Origin: Saksenaea vasiformis B4078
Taxonomy: Eukaryota > Mucoromycota > Mucoromycetes > Mucorales > Saksenaeaceae
Assembly (NCBI GenBank): GCA_000697055.1
Contig: JNDT01001532.1
Span: forward strand, 1 to 16,927
Direction: 5' to 3'
Length of the DNA: 16,927 nucleotides
Each line of letters begins with the position of its first letter. Positions within the stretch are counted from its first letter, which is position 1. The notes beneath the pieces are model-generated. The model was given only the letters and a program-made list of their open reading frames with translations. It ran no database searches and was not told the origin of the DNA. Of this stretch, positions 7,906 through 16,927 are shown piece by piece. Both the position numbers and the translations under genes were made by a program.

Positions 7906-9545
7906 TTATTGTACACCATCGGCGTATGGTTCTCCTTGGGCTAATCGACCCATCTTGTAATGTTCGTACAGTGTATCCAAAAACAAAGGATCGTTCTGGA
8001 AGCCATGTGTGTTAAATAGGTCAACATATCGTCGTCAACTACGTTACCTGAACTATATTCAAGTAGTGCTGTATAAACTCAGGTTTTGATAACAGTGGTC
8101 TTCCTCTAAAACGCCGGCCTAACTCAGGCTGTGTCAGATCTAGCATCTGCTGAGGTAGTAGAGGAGGCGCATTGCTCAGTGGCGACGTAGAATTTGTGGG
8201 TGCAAGATACATTGGTGGAGGAGGAGGTGGCGCAGATGTGTAGTTGGGCATCAATGGAGCGCTACCTTGCAGTGTTTGCAATAGCGCAGCTGCATTGTTT
8301 GGCGAAGCAGATGGCGACTGATGTCTGTGCGAAGGAAGAGGATGAAAAGGTTTGGTAAGTTGTTCAGCCTGAAGCATCATGCCAGGTTGAGGAGATGTAG
8401 CCGTTGACGAGGACGGTGCTGACGAGGACATTGTAGGTTGGTGACTTGCTGCTGGTCTAGCCTGTCCACACTTGAGCATTTCAAATAACCTTTGACCATG
8501 ATCTTGCTCTTTCTCGCCGAGAGAAGTGGCCGGCTGTGGTTCACGGTCCTTTGCAGGCAAAAGCTTTCCTTGCGACAAGATATGGAGCAAGTCGGTCTTC
8601 GCATCTTTCATAGGGGTAGTTGATTCCGTTTCAGCCATGGGCATGGGCTTCCCTTGAGATAGGATCTGGAGAAGATCTCCCTTGGTGTCAGTGGCAGATG
8701 AGGGCGCCCCGGAAGGTGGAAGGGGCGCCGGTTCTGATCCTGACACAGATTTATCTCGATTTAACAGCCGAAGTAGATCTGCTTTAACATCCTTTTCTCC
8801 AGCTAGTGGCGGGGTTTCCTGTTTCGGCATAGGTAGTGTATTGGAAAATTCCTGAGATGGTTGCTGCGAGACAGACGCTTTCTTTAACATATGTAAAATG
8901 TCAACCTTCGGTTGTTCGATCTGCTTTGCTGTCGCTAATGTCCTCATCGATTCTTGTAGTCTGCTCCGATAACACTCAATACGACTCTTCGGTATAAATT
9001 GAACTTACTTGAGCATCTTTTGCAGAATTCGGTCGCGATCCTTTTCCTCGAAAAGCCACAGACCACAGGCTTCTCCTGCATTTTTGGGTAAGCATGCTAT
9101 TAGGCTATTCCGCCTTCACAACACAAACCATCTTTTGTTTGGTATATGATAAATTCATCAGCCATCTTAATCTCTTCAAAGTCTGTTAGCAGCAGCGAGT
9201 AATTCTCAATAGCCAATCGGTTCAGCATGTATAAACCAAAATACGGTGCAGTGCGTCTACACAGAAAAAATGTTAACAGCAAATATACGGCTCCAATATG
9301 GACTACCTTCGGGTTAGAAATACCACACCTTCAAAGCCCATTTTATCCTGTATAAGAGAGTAGACTAATCGGTTGGCCAAAAGACACCATCTTGTGTACT
9401 AGCATTGATAGATTACCCAACTCTGTTTGTCCGGTGCAAACTTATAGAAAACAGCATGTGCAGATTGGTCCAAAATGTCGTTAATAGCTGGATCGTGCCG
9501 TTGCAAAACAGCCAAATTGAGTTTTTTGCGAGCTGAAGGATCCAT
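7906..9545 (-). CDS. DCP1: mRNA-decapping enzyme subunit 1 (Dcp1)
   Basis: Dcp1 activates the decapping enzyme Dcp2 in cytoplasmic 5'-to-3' mRNA decay. Six exons join in frame: 9545-9417, 9347-9307, 9256-9129, 9075-9009, 8960-8048, 7995-7906 (455 residues; introns 48-69 nt). Residues 1 to about 123 form the EVH1-type domain, seen from MDPSARKKLNLAVLQRHDP, YFGLYMLNRL, FIIYQTKDG and CGLWLFEEKDRDRIL. A long low-complexity middle follows, with recurring leucine motifs (DILHML, DLLRLL, DLLQIL, DLLHIL, RLFEML) at about 142, 183, 217, 245 and 280, and a proline run. The tail LLSKPEFIQHYLNIVQ plus NDPLFLDTLYEHY (last exon) resembles the C-terminal trimerisation segment of animal DCP1. The last intron (7996-8047) is inferred: without it the frame ends two codons later and the tail is lost. 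The start is the ATG used by the family. Confidence 0.93.
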
Positions 9546-9733
9546 TGTCTGATTATGCGCGCTTGCACGTCTGTGAATAAAGCGCTTTGGGTCTGCCGAA
9601 AATTTGGGATTCCATGTTCTGACGTTGCTTCGAGATCCAGGTCCGTTTTTAAACGCCGCACCATTGGATATGGCGATCATCGTCTCCCCACCATGTCAAA
9701 CCACCGTTGCCTTCTTCACTTACCGATCCCAGC
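9546..9733. promoter_or_regulatory. Divergent promoter region shared by DCP1 and the GT-like gene
   Basis: Only 188 bases separate the two start codons, which point away from each other, so both promoters and 5' leaders must lie here unless upstream untranslated exons extend into the neighbours. No clear TATA box is seen. Open frames crossing it in both directions are extensions of exon 1 sequences without added conservation. Confidence 0.6.
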
Positions 9734-11088
9734 ATGACGAGGACTACATCATCAGTAAAATCCTCCTATGTATTCTGCTTTTACGTGTCCGGTCATGGTA
9801 ATAAAAAACTGCAAGACTGCCTCATACTTACCCACTCGTAGGCTGGGGTCATGCTACTCGTGCCAACCAAATCATCACGGATATTTTGAAGCTTTCACCG
9901 AAGCACAGAGTCAATGTTGTTTCCAACGCAGCTGCTTTTATATTTCAAGAGGTCACAGAACTGGGTGCCATCTATCGCCATGCCAACAGCATTGATGCTG
10001 GCGTCGTACAACCACTAGCATATACCGTTGATCGCACGCAGACAATTAGCAATTTAAAACATTTCATCGACAAACGAAGCGACGCATTAGCCGCCGAAGT
10101 AGAGTGGTTGAAAGTAATTGGTGCCGACTGTGTCATTTGCGATGCCCCGTTTCTTCCATGGTAGGACAAACATGAGATATCACGAATACCGTTACTGAAC
10201 AAGCTCCTCAGTGCGGCTGCAGCAGGAGCAGGAATTCCAGCAGTAATTACTAGCAATTTCACATTTGATGAAGTTTATCTCGGTCTGTGCGAAGGTGATG
10301 CATTGGATCAAGAAATTATTACACTCGTGGACCAAGTGATAGAAGACTACCGTCATGCAGATCTTTTAGTTCGTCTTCCAGGTGCTATCCGTATTCCTTC
10401 ATTTGAAGAGTCTGAGAATATTGTACCCAACACCGCTGTGAGCAGCCAAGAACACTTGCCTTATACGTGGTTCTCTTCTGTACCGTCCAGTACCTCACCT
10501 CAGGTATCGCGTCGCATTATCGATGTCCCCCTTGTCGTTCGGAAAAGTCGAAAAAACCGCGAGGAGGTCCTAGAATCTCTTGGGATCCCTCCTGAAGTAT
10601 ACAGAACGCACAATATTCTCCTACTCTCTTTTGGTGGGCAAACCCTGGGGAGGGCTAGTCACTGGGGTCATCACCCGCTCCCACCGAACTGGATCTGTAT
10701 TTTATGCGGAACGCCGGATGAGACTTTACCAAGTCGATTTTATCGAGCTCCCAAGGACGCTTACGTTCCGGATCTTACAAACGCAGCGGATGTGGTCTTA
10801 GGGAAGTTAGGTTATGGTACCTGCAGTGAATGCATAGCATACAACACGCCGATGATCTATGTACCACGTCCTCAATTCATTGAAGAATATGGACTGTTAA
10901 AAATGATGCAGGATCAAGGCAGTGTAATGGAACTTAAGCGGGAAGATTTTGAAGACGGAAAATGGTCAGATGCGATCATGACTGCAGCGGCTATGAAAGG
11001 CAAATGCCAGTTGAGCCACAATGGTGGCCAAGTCATCGCCAAGATTATCGAGCAATTTGTCGATGAACGAAACAGCTGCAGTCTTTAA
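9734..11088 (+). CDS. GT-B glycosyltransferase-like protein (L-arabinokinase N-domain type)
   Basis: Three exons, 9734-9797, 9842-10160 and 10212-11088, give 419 residues (introns 44 and 51 nt). The first splice rebuilds the glycine-rich nucleotide-sugar loop SGHGWGHATRANQI (about residues 19-32); the second rebuilds DAPFLPCAAAAGAGIP followed by SNFTFDEVY. The C-terminal half has LLLSFGGQTLG, APKDAYVPDLTNAADVVLGK and LGYGTCSECIAYNTPMIYVP (from about residue 327), the usual donor-binding block of UDP-sugar transferases of the GT28/GT1 kind. The whole matches the N-terminal domain found in plant L-arabinokinase-like proteins, here without the GHMP kinase domain, so arabinose phosphorylation is not expected. 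Substrate and acceptor are unknown. There is no signal peptide or membrane segment, so it is probably cytosolic. The downstream TTG/ATG starts in the third exon would drop the conserved first motif and are rejected. Confidence 0.88.
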
Positions 11089-11165
11089 CTTTGGCTATAT
11101 GACCCGCCTTTGTGTAGCTTGAAATATCTGTGTTTAGAAACTGTCGCAAAACGATGTCGGCAAAC

Positions 11166-11211
<46 letters not shown>

Positions 11212-11793
11212 ACTATTTGATGCACTCCATTGAATCTCGTTACTACATGGCTTTTGTCAGCTGATAATTACATTCAGTCAGCAGATATTGCGGTATGTCC
11301 GTGCATAGAATCGGAATTGCAACTATTTGCTTGCACAGGATAAAAAAAAAAGAATGAATGTTATGTGAGCGTTATCTCGGCTTAAAGATCCATTGAGGGT
11401 TCAAATGAAGATCCAACAAAGGTATTGATAATGTTGGATTTTGACTTAGCATCAAATCAAATCAATATCACACTGCATTCAAGTCGAATAAATTTAGCGC
11501 TGGAAAGTGATGTGTCTTGGCGCTGAGAAGGGTTCATTTTACGTCAATCCAAGGAATAGTCCGCGCCTGGATAAGATATGATCTTTTTGCCAATTCATTA
11601 ACTAATGACCGTATAATTTAGTTTTCTCTCAATAAAATCTTGGTTCTTCATGGACGCATAATTTGTTTACAGTAGCGTAAAAAGTTCAATAAATGGTAAA
11701 GGCATGCATCAAGAACAGTGTGATGCAAAGTCCAGCAGTGGGACTTCAAAAATCATAGTTCTTCCCTTTTTGGGCAGTACTTGCCTTTCTGTC
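11089..11793. other. Intergenic region between the GT-like gene and RAB3GAP1
   Basis: It contains the 3' flank of the GT-like gene, a CA/TA microsatellite and the RAB3GAP1 promoter and leader. AATAAA hexamers occur near 11631 and 11690 but lie close to the RAB3GAP1 start, so they are weak candidates for polyadenylation. An open frame extends RAB3GAP1 upstream to an ATG at 11704. Confidence 0.5.
11168..11212. repeat. Compound microsatellite (CA)17(TA)n
   Basis: Seventeen CA units run directly into about five TA units. It lies about 80 bases after the stop codon of the GT-like gene. Length polymorphism is to be expected. Confidence 0.95.
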
Positions 11794-14700
11794 ATGGACA
11801 ATTCTAAGCAAAGGCAGAGCTCGACCCACAGTGAGGAACTTTTCGAATTTGTCGATTACACTTCTGTGTCCAACTTTGAACGCCTTGTCACAGCCATCGA
11901 GGAAGTTTTATACTCTTGGGGTGTAAAGGATGGCTCGTATGGCATCTTTTCAGACGATCAACTTAATTCAGTAAATGCAGCCATTACGAATCCTCCTTCA
12001 ACGGAATTTTCACGTCATGAACCGCTCTCCATCGGCGATGAAACCTATAAACTGACCTTTTATTGCCATCCAGCAGTGGCGAAACAACAAGAAGACGATC
12101 CTCTGCTGACTCTTTCTGATTTTTGTCTTTACGACACTGCGACGTTTCACCCATTGCATCGTTGGACCGGGTTAGGACGTTTCTTTGTACTCTCACCTGT
12201 CTTGGATTCCTTGAAGGTGAAATTCTTTTCTCCAGGGAGAGCTCCGGTAGATCTACATTACGCCAAGTCGTTGATTTCTGCATGTGCTATAGCGTTTCAG
12301 AATACGGGATGCACCGTACCGGTATTCGTGCAATCAGGTCAAAGCAGACACAATATGTATTCAGGTTATATGCTGCGGTCTGGAGCAGACGATCCATTGA
12401 ATAATACCGAGATACGGTTCAACACAACAATCATACCAGCTTCTTCTCCCTATACCAAACTCAGCGGACTGAAGGCATTATTTTTGGAGAAGATAGCAAT
12501 GCAATCTGAAGACAACGGCATGATTGATTATATCTCCCTTTCACAAATGTTAACTGTTTTATCTCTAGGTCTTCCTCCATCTGCGGAGCGAGAGCAAGAT
12601 ATCTGGGCTACAGCCGTGTTCACATACAATCTGAAAAACTGGTTTGATGAAAATTGGAAGACCTTAGACGAGGATCAGCTACAAGCTACAGGCAGTGGTA
12701 GAGAAAAACGCAGATTTAGCTTTTCCGACGACTTTGAAGACTGGGATAGCCAACCTTTGCAAAAATCATCAGCAGCAAACCCTCTTTTATCAGCGCTTCC
12801 ATTTGGTTCTTACAATGACCCATTAAGGAGCTTAACATTAAGTGCTATTTTCCCGCTAAAACCTGTGGGTTTATATGCAGAAAATGCGGTTCAGGCGAAC
12901 ATGGATGCGTTGACGGCAAGCACATGGCAGATTTCCAGAGAATTTGCACCCTCCTCTCAGCAACGTGCCTTCCTCTCCACCGTGATTGATCAGACGGTAA
13001 CCTCGTGGATCAAAGACCCATCGAATCAAGATTATCTTGCTCCATATGACACAAATAACAAGGTCGATGATAATATCATAGGTGGTCAAGACTCCGGATT
13101 AGTACGGAATTTACTCCAAGCAATGAGCCAGAACCGAGGGAATGCGCAAAACGGTCAAGTGACAGTGATAAAATCGGATCACGTTGAAGATATACTAGCG
13201 TCATTGTTTCACTCAGACGACGAGCAGACGACAAAAGTTGATAGCAAAAAAGAGGAAGCCCACATACGAGTCGGTAATATAATGCTACAGACCACTAGCA
13301 CATTAGGGATGCGCTTGAAGCACGGAACGCCGGTTCCGCATCGTTCATTGTTATGGGACTTTCTGTTACTTTCCTTGCATGCTTCGGGAGACTCTGCTAT
13401 TTCCTCTTACGTAGGCTTTCTCCGCATTTTGTGGATTGAGGTCCTACGGCAAGTTCGATGGCATTGGGAAAACCTTATTCCTATTCCAAGAGTCAATCCC
13501 TGTCTGTATTCGTCAATAAAAGTACAAGATAGCTGTGAGACCGTAACACCGGATCATAAAGATAACAAAACGTTAGGGATCGACATGCGGTTCAATATAG
13601 TAAGTACTACATGTGAGTGATTACGACATTCATCGGTTCCCTGTACTTTTCCTTTAGCTCCACCAGAAGTTGGCTATGATCAATTGCTGTATTCATCGCC
13701 GATTGGAAACGGAAAGTCCTCCAACGGCTAATGTACACCAAAGCGCAAGAAATTCGCCCGCAACATTGTTTGATAGTATTATGGAGACACCTTCTTCTCG
13801 AACGGAAAGTATCGAGAACCGACCGTCGCGACCTAAAAGTAGAATGGACAAGTTCAATAGCATACTGGAGAGGTTGGTTGAAGGTGAAGATTATGTGGAT
13901 TTCAATGGGCAAGAGGAGGTAAAACAAATATACCCTTTTAAATGACGATGGTTTGACTGGTGATTTGCAACAGGATTCAAATATTGTCATCACGGAAAAG
14001 GGCGACCGATTGGACGACATCAGTGAGAGTGACATCTTCTTCGACTCGGTAGAAGACGTTGCTGCTCTTCCAGAAGTCAGGTCCGAGACAAGCTCGCAAC
14101 ATGGGAACGACGTAGTCGAGCAAAGTCGAGCATCCTCTCGAACTTCATCCATTTCCGATGTGTCAGAGGTGGCGCCGCATTCAATGGGTGAGTCATTTGT
14201 CCGACTGAATTATTCGTCAAGCGTGGACTCGGATGCTTGTGCGCTTCAGCTTGGAAGCAGATCAAACAATACAAAAGAGTCTGAAATTCAGGACCCCAAT
14301 GGATTTGATGGTCGTTCCTATCAGCACGAACACTTGCGACTAGTAAAAACGGGCGAGCCGTTGTGGGTACCTGTGGTACAGGTACGTGAAATAGAGCAAA
14401 GAGTGTACTCATAGTATGAGTTAACCCAGGACCCCGGGTTCATGACGGAGGATATGATCAAACAACAAGCAAACGTTTTCGAGAGCATGGGCAATTCGGA
14501 GGATGCGACGCAGTTACGAGCCAAGTTACAATCAGCTCAGTTATACTCAGGTAGGCAATCCACGTGGCTGTCTTTCGCATAGCTCATTCGACAACTACAG
14601 ACATGCAAGCTTTCAAGGCAGCCAACCCTTATGCTGTCTTCATCGATTTTATCCGATGGTATTCCCCTAAAGATTTCGTCGAAGATGATAAGTCGTCTGA

Positions 14701-15466
14701 ACCTAAGGGCAACGCATCGGCGGGAGGAAAGCTGAGTGCCAGAATGTCAGAACCTACAAATGTCTGGCAAGAGCTATGGAAGGTATACGTTCAAATTTAT
14801 TTGCTGTATTATTTACATCTGTTTCTAGTGTTCACGAAGGATACCAGCATCTCGTCAAAAACCGTTATTCAATATTACGGCCGAGGGTGAAAAAGTATAT
14901 AGTTTTTTCCCGATTTGTTTGCTGATAAGCAACACCAGGCATTGCATTATCTGGAAACTATTTCAGTTCACGAAGTATTTGCCTCGTATGTATCGTTTGC
15001 ATTCTGTTTATCGTTCTTATGGTTTCATCACAGGTTGTTACCGACGCTCGGTCTATTAGCGTATGATACATTACTAGCTCACCCTATAGCGAAATATTCT
15101 CGCGAAGTAGCTCAAGGCCTTTCCAACTTAAGCAAAGAGTTGATTGACTTTCCCTGGGATGAACTCCGGTATGTGAAAATGTGCAACTGTTACGTATGGC
15201 GTGACCTATATTTGGTAGAAATGGGCGATACACATTTGATCATATCGTCTTGGCGATCCGAAAACAAGAATCCATGATGTGTAACGCTGTGTCGCTATTG
15301 CGAAAGGTTGGAAATAGAAATGATACACAGGGTTCTTCTTTGTCTCATATTTGTTTGTAGCTCCCCCAACAGTACAAGCTTGTAGATCGCTTGGTAGAAA
15401 GCCGTAAGACGTATGTTGAAGAAGGAGATGAACGTGCAGCGGTGTTTAATCTATTTAAGAGTGATG
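11794..15466 (+). CDS. RAB3GAP1: Rab3 GTPase-activating protein catalytic subunit, 3' end missing
   Basis: With its non-catalytic partner the protein regulates Rab GTPases (Rab3; also a Rab18 exchange role and autophagy links in animals). Ten exons: 11794-13599, 13658-13918, 13974-14381, 14430-14550, 14601-14782, 14829-14894, 14939-14985, 15034-15168, 15219-15306, 15361-15466; introns 44-58 nt; 1073 codons so far. Matches in order: FEFVDYTSVSNFERL, NTGCTVPVFVQSGQSR, YTKLSGLKALF, LPFGSYNDPL, WHWENLIPIP, LHQKLAMINCCIHRR, FFDSVED, MQAFKAANP, FIRWYSPKDFVED (R884, in the segment where the catalytic arginine of the human protein is reported), GKLSARMSEPTNVWQELW and ALHYLE. I chose ATG 11794 because the family starts just before this acidic segment; ATG 11704 in frame is the alternative. 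After the donor at 15467 the expected C-terminal exon (a PRP...LPQRMY-type block) is absent, replaced by a retroelement. Confidence 0.92.
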
Positions 15467-16927
15467 GTAAGTGGGAAAGAATAATACATGGCTCTTTCTG
15501 CTACTGACCACGACCCGCCTGACATTGGGGCAGGCACATCCCCTACCGCTACTTCTTTTCTCCAACCCCGGATGACGTACTCCAAGGTTGTCCAGCGGCA
15601 TCGCGAATCGCTCATGCACACGGAATCAACATCTGTGTATCATTCTGACCCAAACGATCCAAAACAGGTGGCCCGTATTGTCCACTCTCGGGTTTGGCGC
15701 GTTGGTGGATCACCCGCGTCAGCACCCAGCCTTTTCTTTGACGTTAGCTGTCGGGCTGAGCGCCTTCAGAAGGTTATGACTCGTCTTAACCAACAATATC
15801 CTGGGAACTGCGGTGCTGAAGTGCATCGCGAAGGCCCCCGTGTTATAATCGAACTCTTCCTCGAAGACCCCAGTATATCAAAAGAGGCCCTTGAAAAGGG
15901 TCTGTCCTTTGACGATGGCATGTGTATCCTTCCTTGTCGTGTCTTGGGAGCGGATGCCAAGACCACGAAAGTCCGCCTTTCTCAACTCCCACGAATGAAC
16001 GTCAAGAAACTTCTTCCGGGTATCCAGGCCAGTCTCCGTACCTTTGGTCGTGTCTTGGACTGTGGCATTTATCGCGACTCTGAATCTGGTTTTTTCTTGG
16101 GCAACGGGTTTGCTGTCATAGATCGTTCTCTTGAATCTGACCAACAGCCGTGGAACGAACTGACCCATTCAGTGAAATGGTGTGACACAGCCGACTTCTT
16201 CTATGCTACCTGGGCCACTATGACTTTGCATTGTTCCCGTTGTCACAACCCGGGACATCATGTTCGCCAATGTCCCGATAGTCCTCGTCATCAGCGGGCC
16301 TGCTGGACTTGTGGAGACACTACTCACTTGGCATACGATTGCCCTGTGAAGAATAATTCCGTTCGAGGTGCAATCTCCTCCAAGAAACGAAAGACTCGTG
16401 TGATGCACCCGTTGAGAGATACCACTGGGTCACCGCCAATCGTCGATATCCCGGACACTGTGCCAACCGTTCCCGAAGTGACGGACGCACTGACCGTGCC
16501 GCTCCCTGATCATTCTTCGACCGTCTCGGAGAAGGCACCTCCCGAGGATCACGACATGACCGACACTCAAGAAATCCAGGAACTTTCCGATAATGAGGAG
16601 CGGATCGATAATGCTATCCTGAATTTTTCTGATATCTTACTTGATGAACCAATGCTGCTCACTGCTGGTTCTACCATTCTGGATCTTCCCACCGACTGGG
16701 CTGACCACTTCCCCATGTCAGACGTGGGGCGTGAATATATTCCGTCACTATCGGCAGAGCATCAACACGCTTTGGCCTTTTACCTGCAGAGGCAGTTTCC
16801 CGCATTGTCTTCCCTGTCCATTTCCACTGTCGGCGTAAGTAAATCTGGTCGACCACTGTTTCCAAGTTTAAAAGCGCGCGACGCGCATTCTGGGTCCTCT
16901 GGCAACAACAGTGACCCATCCTCTCGA
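15467..16927 (+). mobile_element. Non-LTR retrotransposon (LINE-like), 5' part, inserted in RAB3GAP1
   Basis: Immediately after the RAB3GAP1 splice donor (GTAAGT at 15467) only about 20 bases separate host exon and the retroelement start codon at 15488, so the junction lies within 15467-15487. The element continues past the window end, so its reverse transcriptase, 3' end and target-site duplication are not visible. Calling it non-LTR rests on the ORF1 type; an LTR-element gag is less likely because no LTR lies between the host exon and the ORF. Confidence 0.7.
15488..16927 (+). CDS. Retrotransposon ORF1 (gag-like, two CCHC zinc knuckles), partial
   Basis: An uninterrupted frame of 480 codons without a stop runs off the right edge. 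Two CCHC knuckles have exact C-x2-C-x4-H-x4-C spacing: C249/C252/H257/C262 and C272/C275/H280/C285. Before them, residues about 60-235 look like the nucleic-acid-binding domain of LINE ORF1 proteins, ending in LRTFGRVLDCG and GFFLGNGFAVIDR. A lysine/arginine patch (SKKRKTR, about 298) follows the knuckles, then an acidic tail. ORF1 proteins coat the element RNA and help target-primed reverse transcription. Codon third positions are richer in C and G than in the neighbouring host exons, consistent with a separate origin. The absence of stops suggests a young or intact copy. Confidence 0.85.
   Translation, partial: MALSATDHDPPDIGAGTSPTATSFLQPRMTYSKVVQRHRESLMHTESTSVYHSDPNDPKQVARIVHSRVWRVGGSPASAPSLFFDVSCRAERLQKVMTRLNQQYPGNCGAEVHREGPRVIIELFLEDPSISKEALEKGLSFDDGMCILPCRVLGADAKTTKVRLSQLPRMNVKKLLPGIQASLRTFGRVLDCGIYRDSESGFFLGNGFAVIDRSLESDQQPWNELTHSVKWCDTADFFYATWATMTLHCSRCHNPGHHVRQCPDSPRHQRACWTCGDTTHLAYDCPVKNNSVRGAISSKKRKTRVMHPLRDTTGSPPIVDIPDTVPTVPEVTDALTVPLPDHSSTVSEKAPPEDHDMTDTQEIQELSDNEERIDNAILNFSDILLDEPMLLTAGSTILDLPTDWADHFPMSDVGREYIPSLSAEHQHALAFYLQRQFPALSSLSISTVGVSKSGRPLFPSLKARDAHSGSSGNNSDPSSR

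Noticed and set aside
7758..8015. Plus-strand open frame of 85 codons
   Set aside because: It is antisense to the last DCP1 exon and has no recognisable motif.
8216..8230. GGAGGAGGAGG tract as a separate microsatellite
   Set aside because: It is the proline run of DCP1 on the other strand.
11984..13089. Minus-strand and other-frame open frames within RAB3GAP1
   Set aside because: They are shadows of the long conserved first exon.
14895..14929. Shorter intron ending at AAG 14929 in RAB3GAP1
   Set aside because: It would be only 35 nt and adds three residues (QHQ) absent from the family; the acceptor at 14938 gives EGEKALHYL without a gap.
15467..15509. Read-through end of RAB3GAP1 (GKWERIIHGSFCY then stop)
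   Set aside because: The similarity of ERIIH to the GRIIH of the animal protein is out of register, and the splice donor there is perfect; the true C-terminal block is not present.

Overview
The window looks like nuclear DNA of a filamentous fungus, most likely an early-diverging one (Mucoromycota, perhaps Mucorales). The reasons are very short GT-AG introns (43-69 nt), AT-rich intergenic DNA, single-copy eukaryotic genes (DCP1, RAB3GAP1), and dense mobile elements, including an intron-containing Fanzor (eukaryotic TnpB-like) gene. The organism call is an inference; no database was searched. All gene models were built by hand by joining reading frames across splice sites.

Left part (1-2488): a pair of LTR-like sequences in inverted orientation (about 262-500 and 848-1072), each with its own unrelated tandem array just upstream of a TATA box. 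AT-rich low-complexity DNA follows, then a tRNA-Gln (CTG anticodon) at 1947-2018 with a T-run terminator.

Mobile part (2490-7213): a candidate 4.7-kb transposon bounded by TA dinucleotides and imperfect terminal inverted repeats. It carries a minus-strand Fanzor-like gene (about 5679-2567) with a basic N-terminal region, a RuvC-like nuclease core, a zinc ribbon and the C-terminal RDxNAA motif. The last codons of the gene lie inside the left repeat, and the right repeat holds an inverted copy of the same segment. This is where the scaffold of a guide (omega) RNA would be expected. The gene model needs several single-base frame corrections, so the copy is probably decayed. No transposase gene was found in the element.

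Host gene part (7906-15466): DCP1 (decapping activator, minus, 7906-9545, six exons) and a GT-B glycosyltransferase-like protein (plus, 9734-11088, three exons) diverge from a 188-bp shared promoter region. After a 0.7-kb intergenic stretch with a (CA)n(TA)n microsatellite comes RAB3GAP1, the catalytic subunit of a Rab GTPase-activating complex (plus, from 11794, at least ten exons).

Right end (15467-16927): RAB3GAP1 stops making sense right after a perfect GTAAGT splice donor. Twenty-one bases from the start of that donor begins a 480-codon open frame with two CCHC zinc knuckles, typical of a non-LTR retrotransposon ORF1, which runs off the window. The expected last exon(s) of RAB3GAP1 are therefore displaced downstream or lost.
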